Notes under the pieces: generated by a model
Seen by the model: only the letters and a program-made list of their open reading frames with translations
The model's database searches: none
Told to the model about the DNA's origin: nothing
Shown: positions 15,801 through 24,966 of the stretch, piece by piece
Layout: every line of letters begins with the position of its first letter
How positions within the stretch are numbered: position 1 is the stretch's first letter
Program-made: the position numbers and the translations under genes
Assembly: GCA_029225225.1 (NCBI GenBank)
Contig: JAQXWB010000106.1
Location: 1 to 34,304 of the forward strand
Reading direction: 5' to 3'
DNA from: Bacillota bacterium
Lineage (GTDB): Bacteria; Bacillota; Clostridia; Oscillospirales; Oscillospiraceae
DNA length: 34,304 nucleotides

Positions 15801-18800
15801 TGACGGCACGCCCCTTGCAACCGAGTACTATAAGGCAGGGGAGACCCCGACCTATAAGGGTAGCGACCCGACCAGACCGTCGGATTCCTCCTTCTATTAC
15901 ACCTTCTCCGGCTGGGATCCCAAAGTCTCTTCCGTCACCGCTTCGATTACCTATACCGCAACATTCACGCAGCATGACCGTTTCGAACTGACGGCATCCC
16001 TTTCCAAGGATACCGTGAAGGTCAGCAAATCTGCAAAGGTCAACTACACCCTGACCGATATGGGCACGGCAACGACCGCGTTTACGCCGAGCTTCTCTGT
16101 TGGAAACAGCGCCATCGCATCGGTTGATGCAAACGGCAAAATCACAGCAAAGGCAGTCGGCTCAACCACCGTTACCATTACCTTCCCCGATGCGCACGAT
16201 GCAGAGGGCAACCCCATCAGCAAGACACTGAACCTCACTGTCATTGAAAACACCTCCCTTGGCGGCTATACGCTGATGACCCAGGCCAATTCTCCCATCG
16301 ACTGGTCCGGCGAGTACATCTTCATGGCACGTGCAGGCGGCAAGCTCCCCCAGCTCAATGACCTTTGGATCATGACGCCGAAGTGGAACGAGGACGGCAG
16401 CGCCATCGTGGAAGACGGCAACTCCATCCATGGTTCCTCCACCGATGCCGCCAACAACGCCTCCCACATTGACGGCCTGACCATTACCGACGGCGAGGCC
16501 ACCGGTACCATTGACAGCGCATACACCACCGGAGATGAGATCTCCATGGTTGCTACCGGCGACAATGATTTCACCATCGGCGGTACCGACTATACCGTTC
16601 TCGACCAGATCACGGAGATTCCCGACGGCTATGCCTTTGAGATCGAGCTGGTCGATGATGTCAACATGTACTACACCATCCGTGTCAAGGGCACCAGCTA
16701 CTATCTGGCAAACAATAACACGGAGGCGTCCGGCAATAACGGTCTGTACTACGCGGTTGAGCTGACCGACGGCGACACCAAGCCTCTGTGGACCATCCGC
16801 TGGGCGACTGCCGAGGATGGCCTGACCTCCACTGCGGAGGGCTACACTCCCGATCAGGTCATGATCGAGAGCGTGTACTCCACCGTTTATAACCGCGATA
16901 TCCTCTTTAACCCCATGGAGGCGGCTGCCACTTCCAATTCCCGTTTCCGTGTTTACGGCGAGAATGCCTATAACGCCAACGGCAATTTGGGCGCGTCTTC
17001 GAACAACGGCATGTGCTATAACCTGTTCCTCTACGGCAATCCCAACCCCTTCAGCGCGCAGATCTCCTACAACGGCGACCAGGTCACCCTGACCCAGCAC
17101 GCTGAGGTGCAGGTGGGCGTTCCTTCTATCACCTTGGACGGCGCGCTGCTTCCGGACATTGCCACGGAACCCAACTGGTCTTTGGTTTCCGGCCCCACCT
17201 GGAGCATCGTCTCCACCAGCACCTCCGGCACCATGTCCATCGATGCCGATACCGGCGCAATGACCTTCTCCGGCGTTTCTGCTGACGACTATGCTATCGT
17301 CGGTCTAAGCTATGTGGTTCACGACGACATCAACAACGTCAACCACACCGTCTCCACGCAGGGCATGGTGGTCATCATTCCGACCAGCGATACCTACACC
17401 GGCATTGCTTTTGAGCAGGCGTCCGGCAAGGAGACGGAGACCAGCTACACCGTCAAATACACAGTCAACCAGCTCCCGCTGGACTTCTATGTGAAATCCG
17501 ACAGCGACCTGACCACCGTTTATAACGATGGCAGAACCTCCACGGGAACCTATACTATTAACAATAGCGGCATGTCTTGGAACGTTGCCATCTCCAGCGG
17601 CGGCGGCTCCGGCGCGACGGCATCCATCAGCAATGACGGCGACGGCTCCGCAACCCTGAATATGAGCGGCTTCACCGAGGACGCCATCCTGACCGTGACC
17701 GTTTCCAATGTGGTTGCCAACGGCAAGACCGTGCCTGACTTCACTTATAAGGTATATGTCAAGTACGTCGCCTATACCGTGGACATCACCCATGACGGCG
17801 GCCAGACCGGTGACTTCAGCGTCAGCCCCTCCACCACCAGCGTGCCTCTGGATAAGACCGTCACCAACGCGGCAGGGGAGACCCCCGCAGATGGTACCTT
17901 CACCACCGGCGGCGGCACGTGGGCGATTGTGGGCAACGCCAACGGCGCGACCATTAATGCCACCACCGGCCTTCTGGATCTGTCCGGCTGTGACCGCAGC
18001 GAGGAATTCACCCTGCAGATCATTGTCTCCGGCGTTTCCGCCACGACAACGCCGTCTGACGGCTCCGATCCCGTCACTACGACCGGTCTTTACAATACCG
18101 TCAACATCACGGTGCAGGCTGAGACGGTGGACTTCCGGATCAATGACGATACTGTCGTAGTGGACTATGATCGCAGCGTCACCATTGACGTGCTGGCCAA
18201 CGACAGCCTTAACGGTTTGACGGTAACGGCTCTGACCGCTTCCGGCGCTGATGTCACCGTCAACGCGGACAACACCCTGACCTATACCCCGTCCGGCTGG
18301 ATCGCATCGACTGTCTCCTTCACCTACACGGTGACCCTGTCCAACGGTGGCAGCGCTTCCGCCACGGTCAATATCGTCCCCGCCGAGTCCGTCTACTATG
18401 AGGACAGCAACAACGTCTTCACATACACCAACGGTCAGCGCGGCGAATGGAAGACGGACGGCACCGAGGCTGTCCAAGCGCAGACCTCCAGCCTGACAAG
18501 CTCCGATATCTACGGCTACGATACCAATTATGATTCTGCCTCCTGCGCAAAGTATTCCGCAGGTCAGATCCATATGGTCAATGTTTCCGCGAACAATAAC
18601 TTTAGCTATTCCGCTCGCGATCCCTATGTGACCTTTACCTTTGTCGGCACCGGCTTTGACGTGATCTGCCTGAACTCCAACGAGACCGGCGCAGTCATGG
18701 TTCGTGTTCTCAACAACGACACCGGAAAGTATGTGGTATCCAAGGTCATTGACACCTTCCGCGGCTACAATTATTCTACCGATGCGGTTGAGGTTGTGGG

Positions 18801-21800
18801 CTACACCCAGTATGTGCGTTACATGAAGAACGCCGACGGCACTTATACCATGTGGGACGGCAGCGTTGATCCTACGGAGTATGTGTATATCCTGCATGAC
18901 GGCGTGACCGATACCGGCAGTGACAGCAGCTTCACCAGGATGGCGCTGAGCGACTTCTACACGAAGAACGCCGACGGCACCTATACGCAGGATAATAGCG
19001 GTACGTACGTCCGGCATATAACCACGACCAACTGGGTCATCAATACGGGTCTTGACGGAGATACTTCCGCCATGTATCAGGTGCCGCTGATCCGCGAGAC
19101 CGGTTTGGGCTACGGCACTTATACCGTCACGGTCACCGCCGTCTATAACGCAGTCTTTGACTACAATGACGCCGGCGACTACGATATGTATTTTGACGCC
19201 GTGCGCATTTACGATCCGATCAACAAGGGTAGCGAATATACCTATCATTCGATCCGCGACGAGCTGATTGAGGATGATGCCTTCGGCAACGGCTCTGCAA
19301 CGCCCTGTACGCACGAGACACTTGGCGATTGGGAGTTCAACACCAAGGCGACCTACACCAGCTCCGCCACTACCAACGGGCGCGGCAGCTTCGTCAAGAG
19401 ATGTACGCAGTGCGGCAAGATCTGCGAGACGGACTACTTCTATGTGACTGCCACAGCAGACAATACCGAACTGGATTCTCAGGAAGCCAACAGCCTGCCC
19501 GCCACGACGACCCTCCACTACACCATTACCAGTGATAACGCCGAGATTCAGGCAATGTTGAATGCTCTGACCTTCGACGAGTACTGGCGCAGCAGTAATG
19601 AAACCGTCTTCACCTGTAAGAACTTCAGCTCTTCCGTCCGTGCCAACGGCGCAGGCAAGACCTACGCCACCCTGCAGCTCAGCGTCGGCACCGGCGAGGC
19701 GCGCGTGATCTACGCCTCCGCCATCCATACGCCGGATATCACCGTCACCGGCTGTTCCCACACATGGACAACGAAGACGACCGCCGCGACCTGCCAGTCG
19801 GAAGGCTCCACGACCTATACCTGCTCTGTTTGCGGCTATACCTACAGCGTTACTCTCCCCAAGGTCGATCACAGCTACACCTACAAATACAATGAGACCC
19901 AGCATTGGGGCGTGTGCATCTGGTGCGGCACGACCACGACTGCCGAGAACCACAGCTTCACCGCTGAGGTAACGGAAAGCGGCATCACCTATACCTGCAA
20001 TGTCTGCGGTTATTCCTATACGCAGTCCACGACCTGCGGCCATGCAAACACCTATCTCTCCGGCTACGTTGCAGCCACCTGCACCACGGCAGGCTATACC
20101 GGCGATACGGTATGCTCCGACTGCGGCGATACGATTGCTTATGGCGAGACGATCCCGGCGACCGGTCACAGCTACGGCGACTGGACGCATGACGACGCCA
20201 CTTCTGAAGCAAGCAGCACCCACAGTAAGACCTGTGCCAACTGCGGCGATGTTGTGACCGAGGCGTGCAGCTTCACCGATGTCGTCACCCCGCCGACGAC
20301 CTCCAGTCAGGGCTACACCACCCATACCTGCTCCGTCTGCGGCTACTCCTACAAGGATAACTACACCGATCCCACTTCCGCTTACACCGTGACCTATTAC
20401 GTCAACGGTAGCGTGGTCGATAGCCTGACGCAGAGCGATATCGAGGACGGCACCGCAGTCACTTTGGCTGCTGCACAGGACGTCAGCGGCTACCGCTACG
20501 ACTACAAGTTCCTCGGCTGGGTCGGCACCACCGTGAACGACACAGAGGAAACCCAGACCTATGCCAACGCCGGTGACTCCTTCACCGTGACCGGCAACAC
20601 CGCGTTCCACGCTCTCTACTCCTACGCCGTAGCAGGCGAGGGTATCGGCACGCAGTGGGAGCTGGTTGAAGATCTCTCCACCGTGACGGCAGGCACCTAC
20701 GCACTGCTGACCACCGATTATCATGCGTTCAATGGCACCATCAGCAGCAGCGGCCACGGCGGCGCGACCACCGATGCATTCGTATTCACCGATGGCATCG
20801 CAACTTCTGCCCCTGACGGAACTGTGCAGTTGACCCTGACCGCTTCCGGCAATGGCTATACGGTCTATAATGCAGATAACGGTTATCTGTATATTAAGGC
20901 TGCGAGCTCGGGCAACCTTGCTTGGAGCACTATCGCTACTAGCTACTGGACCTTTAGCAGCGACAATATGTATTATGCGGGTGTAACAAATGCTCGCCTG
21001 CGTTCCTACAATAACGGTAGCTTCCGTACCTACGGCACCAACAACGGCAGCATAATGGTGCTGGCAAAGCTGGTCGGCAGCTCCACGACTTACTTCACCA
21101 CCACCTTGCAGGCGCCCTGCACGCACACCGATACCACCATTGAAACGGTGGAAGCTACCTGCACCACAGCAGGCTATGCAAAGGAAGTCTGTAACGACTG
21201 CGGCGTGGTTGTGGATTATGTAGAAGTGGAGGCGCTGGGTCACAACTACGGCAGCGCCACTAACACAGGTAATGCCGATGTGCATACCTACACCTGTACC
21301 CGCGAAGGCTGCGGCGACAGCTATACGGAGGCTCACGCCTTCACCACTTCGGTCAACGGCGCCACCACTACCTACACCTGCGACCTCTGCGGCTACAGCT
21401 ATGAGGAAACGGCAAGCTACACGCTGACCTATCTGATGCCTACCGGTCAGACTGCGCCTGAGACAGCTACCGGCTCTTCTGTGACGCTGGCTACCCCGAC
21501 GACGACCGAGTACACTGACAACAATGTTACCTATACTTTTGTCGGTTGGGTCGAGGAAACCGTCACACCGACGGATAGTGCGCCGACCATCTACCAAGCC
21601 GGTTCCACCTACCCCCTCAGCGCTGACACCAATCTGTTTGCTTGTTACACCTACGTTGTAACCTCCGGCGGCAGCGGCGACTGGACGCTGGTGACCGACG
21701 CTTCCACTCTCGCGGCTGGTGATCAGCTCCTCATTGCCTCTAACACAGAGGGCTGTGTTGCCGGTGATATCGAAAGTAGCGTCATGACAAATATCGCTGC

Positions 21801-24627
21801 AACCTTCGCTTCGGGTTATTCCACGGTTACGAAGCCGGATGGTGCCGTTGCCCTGAGCCTCGGCGGCAGCAGCGGTGCATGGACTCTGGCAAATGCAAGC
21901 GGACAGCTTTTGGGCGCAACGGCTGCTAAGAAGCTGGCATGGGATTCCGGCACGACAACTTGGAGCATTTCGATCTCTGGCAATAACGCTACCATCCAGA
22001 ACGGTACCAGCACCTATGGACGCTTCCTGTACAATGTTAGCAGTCCGAGATTCACCACGTATACTTCCGGCACCGGCACCAACATGCTCCTGCCGCAGCT
22101 TTATCGTCAATCCGGCAGCGGCACAAGCACCACTACCACCTACTACACCACCGTCGATGCAAAGGTACCCAGTGCTGTAACTTACACTGTGGAATTGACT
22201 CCCAGCGCAACGCAGTTTGCCATTGGCGAAAATGTTGAACTAACTGCGGTTCTAAAGGCAGACGGTGTAGCAGTTACTGACACCACGCTTCAGTGGAGAT
22301 GGCTGACCTCTCAAAGTACTATCGTTTCTATTGATTATGATTCTGATTATTGCATTGCAGAGGCTCTTGCTGTCGGCCAGTCTATGATCTCTGCGATTTG
22401 CAGTGACGCAGATGGCAATGAGCTTGCAAGAAAGGGGTTGTTCCTCAAGGTAACGGATAGCAGCACTTCCACCGGTGATCAGCCCACAAGCTATTCCAAG
22501 ACCAGTAACTCCGGTACACGCGGCGTGACCTGCACTACCCTTGGTGGTACTTATGCTGACAGCTACTATACCGGCTCTTACACTTACGAGAATCTGTCCT
22601 CGCAGACCGGCAGCACGCTGCTGAATACCTTGCAGAACTTGATGACAAGCACACATAGTAAAACCACTACTTATGATGACTGCAAGACGAATGCCTACAA
22701 GACCGATTGCCAAAACGGAGACGGTACGGTGGTTCTCCTCTATACGAGCTATGCTGCTGCGCAGAGCGATTTCAGCGCAAGCGCGCCCGGTTGGAACCGC
22801 GAGCACGTTTGGCCGCAAAGCCTTGGTGGTTTCTCGACCTCCGGTGCAGGTGCAGATATGCATCATATTCGTCCGGACGATGTGACGACCAATTCCAAGC
22901 GCGGTAATAACAAGTACGGTGAAGTGACCAGCGGCACGGAAGCTACTGGCTCTACACTGGTAAGCGGTATGTCGGGCGGCCTCTACGGAGGCGGGTACTT
23001 TGAACCGCTGGATAATGTCAAGGGTGACGTTGCAAGAATCTGCTTGTATGTCTATACCAGATATAATGGTAGCTATACCGGTACGTCCGATATTACTAAC
23101 GTATTCTCCGATATCGACACCCTGCTTAGCTGGTGCGAGCTTGATCCCGTCGATACTTGGGAAATGGGCAGAAACGTTGTCGTTGAGAACACGCAGGGGA
23201 ACCGCAATGTCTTTATCGACTACCCCGAGCTTGCTTGGAATCTCTTTGACCGTACCGTTCCCAGCGGAATGATCACCCCGTCCGGCAATGCTGCTTCCAC
23301 TGCCGGCACCGCTTCCGCAGTTTCCACTATGGAAGTTGCTGAAAGAAGCGCGACACGTGCGGATAACGCGAATTACAGCGGCGCAGCCTTCATTGACGGC
23401 ATCGGCAACACCAGCTCCGTTGAGGAAATGCAAAAGTACGGTCCCAAGAACGAGGTTTACCTTGCGCAGAATCAGGCGATTGTTTTCTATCTTGTCGGCG
23501 AGAACGCCATTGAGCATCTCCAAATCGGCGCAAAGGCAGCCAACGGCACGGCGCACATCAAGATCACTGCGCTGAACGGCCCGGATACGATTGTGTTGGA
23601 TAAGGAGCTTGTTACCGCAACCGAGATGTACTACGAATTCGGCAGCGGCATCGAATGGAACAGCGGCGTTTCCTCTGCCATTGTCATCGAGAACACCGGC
23701 AGCGGCGTCCTGTCCATCACCAATCTCCGCTATCTGACGGCGGACGGCAGCTTGGCATTCTATGTCAACAGCAGCGCTGTAGCACAGTCCAAGCTTCTCC
23801 TTGCGACCGGCAGCTCCATCCCGGAGACGGATCCTGAGCTTCCCGGAGACGATATCACGCCTACCGATCCGACCACTCCGAGCGAGGTGCCCACCGAATC
23901 CACCGAACCCGAGACTTCTTCTGAACCCGAGACGCCTACTGACCCCGTGACCCCGGCCGATCCTGAGCCTACGGAACCCGAGACGCCTACCGATCCTGTG
24001 ACCCCTGCTGATCCCGAGCCTACGGAGCCTGTGACGCCGGCTGATCCTGAGCCTGCGGAGCCTGAAGTCAAAATTGAGCAGTTCAAGGATGTCAGCGAAA
24101 GCGACTGGTTCTATGACGGCGTTAAGTACGCAGTGGAAAGCGGCCTGATGAAGGGCGTTTCCGAGGAAGATTTTGCTCCGGACGATACGCTGACCCGTGC
24201 AATGCTCGTCACCATTCTGTATCGTTTGGCAGGCTCTCCTGCGGTCGATGAAAACGCAAAGCTTGCCTTCACCGATGTGGAAGACGGACAGTGGTACACG
24301 GATGCGATTCTCTGGGCGACGGAAGAAGGCATCACGCATGGTATCACCGAGACGACCTTCGGCACGAATGATCCCGTTACCCGTGAGCAAATGGTGACCT
24401 TCCTCTGGCGTTATGTCGGCGAGCCGAAATCCGAGCAGAGCTTGGATCACTTCCCTGATGCCGATCGGATTTCCTCCTTTGCCGAGACCGCAATGCGCTG
24501 GGCAGTGGAAAACGGAATTATCACCGGCAACGAGATGAACGGAAAAGCCTACATTGATCCGCAAGGGAATGCGACCAGAGCGCAAATTGCAGTTATTTTC
24601 ATGCGTTCTGAAAAAACACTTGATTAA
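12802..24627 (+). CDS. Giant secreted S-layer-anchored protein with endonuclease I (EndA/NucM) domain
   Basis: The protein is 3941 aa, starting at ATG 12802 after AAGGAGG; the in-frame upstream ATG at 12676 lacks a ribosome binding site and would bury the signal peptide. Residues 1-31 are a signal peptide ending TASAA. Then come about six copies of a ~150-aa beta-rich module (starts near 35, 343, 753, 1154, 2618, 2960; for example WTLVTDASTLAAGDQLLI), InlB-type and Big_2-like domains (~500-740, 908-1150), a VLANDS cadherin-like domain (~1775-1860), and CxxCG zinc-ribbon-like blocks (~2169-2526, ~2773-2875). The nuclease domain at ~3250-3490 has NREHVWPQS (3332-3340) and DMHHIRPDD (3352-3360), the beta-beta-alpha-metal active site. 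A Pro/Glu/Thr linker (3674-3757) leads to three SLH repeats (3761-3941). It probably degrades extracellular DNA at the wall. Confidence 0.93.
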   Translation: MKLTKRLLSTLLVLCMVLSMLPTIGLTASAASVKWKEVAWDDITTDDTFIITITNSNGTYLMNSANGTSATPKLGYTGTITTENSVNYCTFDEVAEVLWKRDSSNRLCVASDTGKWIYTNSSNNALRVGTNTTGNTWTQDGDYIKSNNSRYLSIYQTTDFRSYTTKQSGQVTRFFKAEASAFSVTASASPVAGGTVKVEGNTITATPNDGYYVTGDFVADDGIEVTYHNDNTFTFTATADGEVLIEFAAKPAATLTYSENGATHNASGTYYVGDSVTLADPVNAAPATYTFMGWLPSTYATNDTAPAGLLKVGDSYTLSAADNTLYAVYAIAGEGGAGDGSTFKKVTAEKSDWSGTYVIADKNSAYVLDYATSSTAGNATTIASSGITLTDDVMTNVAEQYTVTLGKTGDNYYVQLNGATDAYLTLTSNSNTVSRGSSYSATSGQWTVTWDTDGVHLFSANYTTRELQKNSGNAYFRCYTGTQTDIVLYEQQGGTSYSGYTTTVNTEATYYTLTYSSNPADGGSITCDSTSGASIEEGELVGLTAVAAEHYTFSNWTVTGISAEDYVATDNSLLVTMSNDVTVVANFTAEPTYTVTINQVAGGTMEACKVSGIFAGETITLTATPDAHYSFGGWQVVSGGASITGNSFTMPASNVVITGSFVEDAQYTVTYYDKDGHVCATKTYYDGETILASDVPSVEAPDGFVFKDWYSTTYNGTDAPAYTAPAGTTVNGNLEFHAVYAELGEGGTSSNSFTLVTDNSQLVAGNQYLLGYASNRTDGTINIAAPVGTDTFLNRVTETAASGVIALSADSTAQIFTLGGSEGAWTLTGTTDGMLGASSSNAINTNATNNTTWNITVASSGAATIASVGLSGRYLQYNSTSPRFACYNGNQQTPSLYVCGASISGYTTNPVSTKITVTWMNGTDVFKTEKVAYGDAIVAPDTNPEKTEEEQQYFTFAGWSESAGGEVITSFPTASAELGDKTYYAVYTTVSKLTVTWKNYDGTPLATEYYKAGETPTYKGSDPTRPSDSSFYYTFSGWDPKVSSVTASITYTATFTQHDRFELTASLSKDTVKVSKSAKVNYTLTDMGTATTAFTPSFSVGNSAIASVDANGKITAKAVGSTTVTITFPDAHDAEGNPISKTLNLTVIENTSLGGYTLMTQANSPIDWSGEYIFMARAGGKLPQLNDLWIMTPKWNEDGSAIVEDGNSIHGSSTDAANNASHIDGLTITDGEATGTIDSAYTTGDEISMVATGDNDFTIGGTDYTVLDQITEIPDGYAFEIELVDDVNMYYTIRVKGTSYYLANNNTEASGNNGLYYAVELTDGDTKPLWTIRWATAEDGLTSTAEGYTPDQVMIESVYSTVYNRDILFNPMEAAATSNSRFRVYGENAYNANGNLGASSNNGMCYNLFLYGNPNPFSAQISYNGDQVTLTQHAEVQVGVPSITLDGALLPDIATEPNWSLVSGPTWSIVSTSTSGTMSIDADTGAMTFSGVSADDYAIVGLSYVVHDDINNVNHTVSTQGMVVIIPTSDTYTGIAFEQASGKETETSYTVKYTVNQLPLDFYVKSDSDLTTVYNDGRTSTGTYTINNSGMSWNVAISSGGGSGATASISNDGDGSATLNMSGFTEDAILTVTVSNVVANGKTVPDFTYKVYVKYVAYTVDITHDGGQTGDFSVSPSTTSVPLDKTVTNAAGETPADGTFTTGGGTWAIVGNANGATINATTGLLDLSGCDRSEEFTLQIIVSGVSATTTPSDGSDPVTTTGLYNTVNITVQAETVDFRINDDTVVVDYDRSVTIDVLANDSLNGLTVTALTASGADVTVNADNTLTYTPSGWIASTVSFTYTVTLSNGGSASATVNIVPAESVYYEDSNNVFTYTNGQRGEWKTDGTEAVQAQTSSLTSSDIYGYDTNYDSASCAKYSAGQIHMVNVSANNNFSYSARDPYVTFTFVGTGFDVICLNSNETGAVMVRVLNNDTGKYVVSKVIDTFRGYNYSTDAVEVVGYTQYVRYMKNADGTYTMWDGSVDPTEYVYILHDGVTDTGSDSSFTRMALSDFYTKNADGTYTQDNSGTYVRHITTTNWVINTGLDGDTSAMYQVPLIRETGLGYGTYTVTVTAVYNAVFDYNDAGDYDMYFDAVRIYDPINKGSEYTYHSIRDELIEDDAFGNGSATPCTHETLGDWEFNTKATYTSSATTNGRGSFVKRCTQCGKICETDYFYVTATADNTELDSQEANSLPATTTLHYTITSDNAEIQAMLNALTFDEYWRSSNETVFTCKNFSSSVRANGAGKTYATLQLSVGTGEARVIYASAIHTPDITVTGCSHTWTTKTTAATCQSEGSTTYTCSVCGYTYSVTLPKVDHSYTYKYNETQHWGVCIWCGTTTTAENHSFTAEVTESGITYTCNVCGYSYTQSTTCGHANTYLSGYVAATCTTAGYTGDTVCSDCGDTIAYGETIPATGHSYGDWTHDDATSEASSTHSKTCANCGDVVTEACSFTDVVTPPTTSSQGYTTHTCSVCGYSYKDNYTDPTSAYTVTYYVNGSVVDSLTQSDIEDGTAVTLAAAQDVSGYRYDYKFLGWVGTTVNDTEETQTYANAGDSFTVTGNTAFHALYSYAVAGEGIGTQWELVEDLSTVTAGTYALLTTDYHAFNGTISSSGHGGATTDAFVFTDGIATSAPDGTVQLTLTASGNGYTVYNADNGYLYIKAASSGNLAWSTIATSYWTFSSDNMYYAGVTNARLRSYNNGSFRTYGTNNGSIMVLAKLVGSSTTYFTTTLQAPCTHTDTTIETVEATCTTAGYAKEVCNDCGVVVDYVEVEALGHNYGSATNTGNADVHTYTCTREGCGDSYTEAHAFTTSVNGATTTYTCDLCGYSYEETASYTLTYLMPTGQTAPETATGSSVTLATPTTTEYTDNNVTYTFVGWVEETVTPTDSAPTIYQAGSTYPLSADTNLFACYTYVVTSGGSGDWTLVTDASTLAAGDQLLIASNTEGCVAGDIESSVMTNIAATFASGYSTVTKPDGAVALSLGGSSGAWTLANASGQLLGATAAKKLAWDSGTTTWSISISGNNATIQNGTSTYGRFLYNVSSPRFTTYTSGTGTNMLLPQLYRQSGSGTSTTTTYYTTVDAKVPSAVTYTVELTPSATQFAIGENVELTAVLKADGVAVTDTTLQWRWLTSQSTIVSIDYDSDYCIAEALAVGQSMISAICSDADGNELARKGLFLKVTDSSTSTGDQPTSYSKTSNSGTRGVTCTTLGGTYADSYYTGSYTYENLSSQTGSTLLNTLQNLMTSTHSKTTTYDDCKTNAYKTDCQNGDGTVVLLYTSYAAAQSDFSASAPGWNREHVWPQSLGGFSTSGAGADMHHIRPDDVTTNSKRGNNKYGEVTSGTEATGSTLVSGMSGGLYGGGYFEPLDNVKGDVARICLYVYTRYNGSYTGTSDITNVFSDIDTLLSWCELDPVDTWEMGRNVVVENTQGNRNVFIDYPELAWNLFDRTVPSGMITPSGNAASTAGTASAVSTMEVAERSATRADNANYSGAAFIDGIGNTSSVEEMQKYGPKNEVYLAQNQAIVFYLVGENAIEHLQIGAKAANGTAHIKITALNGPDTIVLDKELVTATEMYYEFGSGIEWNSGVSSAIVIENTGSGVLSITNLRYLTADGSLAFYVNSSAVAQSKLLLATGSSIPETDPELPGDDITPTDPTTPSEVPTESTEPETSSEPETPTDPVTPADPEPTEPETPTDPVTPADPEPTEPVTPADPEPAEPEVKIEQFKDVSESDWFYDGVKYAVESGLMKGVSEEDFAPDDTLTRAMLVTILYRLAGSPAVDENAKLAFTDVEDGQWYTDAILWATEEGITHGITETTFGTNDPVTREQMVTFLWRYVGEPKSEQSLDHFPDADRISSFAETAMRWAVENGIITGNEMNGKAYIDPQGNATRAQIAVIFMRSEKTLD
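23926..24066 (+). repeat. 51-bp tandem repeats in the P/E/T linker of the giant protein
   Basis: Two complete 17-residue units (PETPTDPVTPADPEPTE) at 23926-23976 and 23977-24027 and a partial third to 24066. They form an extended, acidic wall-spanning stalk between the nuclease part and the SLH anchor. The repeats are near-identical in protein and vary at synonymous sites. Confidence 0.85.
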
Positions 24628-24648
24628 ATCTGCAAAGTGTGTTATCTT
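24620..24648 (+). promoter_or_regulatory. Possible promoter of the peptide locus
   Basis: TTGATT (24620-24625, overlapping the giant gene's stop), 17 nt, TATCTT (24643-24648). It is a moderate match; read-through from the giant gene is the alternative, as only 46 nt separate the genes. Confidence 0.4.
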
Positions 24649-24673
24649 AATGTTATAGGAATAAGGTGATGTT

Positions 24674-24898
24674 ATGAAGAAAAAGTATTTCAAACCGATG
24701 CTTTATTTTGAAGATTTCGCACTGGCGGAAGCAATTGCAGCCTGCCGTACAATTGCCGGCCCGACGAATGGTGATGATTGCACATGGGAAGGCTTTGTGC
24801 CGGGAATGCCCGTATTTAACACGCAAGTGAATTTCGACTGTGTTTTAGATTACGACAACTACGAGGATCAGGGCCTTATGAGCGTATTTGGCTCGTAA
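24674..24898 (+). CDS. Small Cys-containing peptide, candidate RiPP-type precursor
   Basis: This 74-aa peptide begins MKKKYFKPMLYFEDFALAEA, a basic then amphipathic N-terminus resembling the K-x-Y-x-KP-x-L leader I recall from many small Clostridia peptides. An acidic core follows with three cysteines (C24, C36, C56) and ends DYDNYEDQGLMSVFGS. There is no signal peptide or membrane helix. AAGGTGATG precedes the ATG. Its neighbours (HprK-like kinase, radical SAM stub, PqqD) are of the kind that surround modified-peptide precursors, which is the main reason for the call. No cleavage site is apparent. It could instead be a small structural or regulatory protein. Confidence 0.6.
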   Translation: MKKKYFKPMLYFEDFALAEAIAACRTIAGPTNGDDCTWEGFVPGMPVFNTQVNFDCVLDYDNYEDQGLMSVFGS

Positions 24899-24906
24899 AA
24901 ATCAAC

Positions 24907-24936
24907 CAATGTGGAAGCCTACGGGCTTCCACATTG
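24907..24936 (+). terminator. Strong UACG-loop hairpin between peptide gene and downstream genes
   Basis: CAATGTGGAAGCC (24907-24919), loop TACG, GGCTTCCACATTG (24924-24936): a 13-bp perfect stem with a stabilising UNCG-type tetraloop. No T-run follows, so it is more likely an RNA-stability or processing element that raises peptide mRNA over the downstream genes than a full terminator. Confidence 0.6.
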
Positions 24937-24966
24937 TGTATCCGGAGAATGTGAAAGAGGACAGTC

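Noticed and set aside
17305-22110. 1601-codon open frame on the minus strand, and similar long antisense frames at 13954-15084, 16162-17100 and 22252-24693
   Set aside because: They mirror the C-ending codon bias of the giant gene on the plus strand, lack ribosome binding sites and translate to low-complexity Gly/Ala/Val sequence with no domain.
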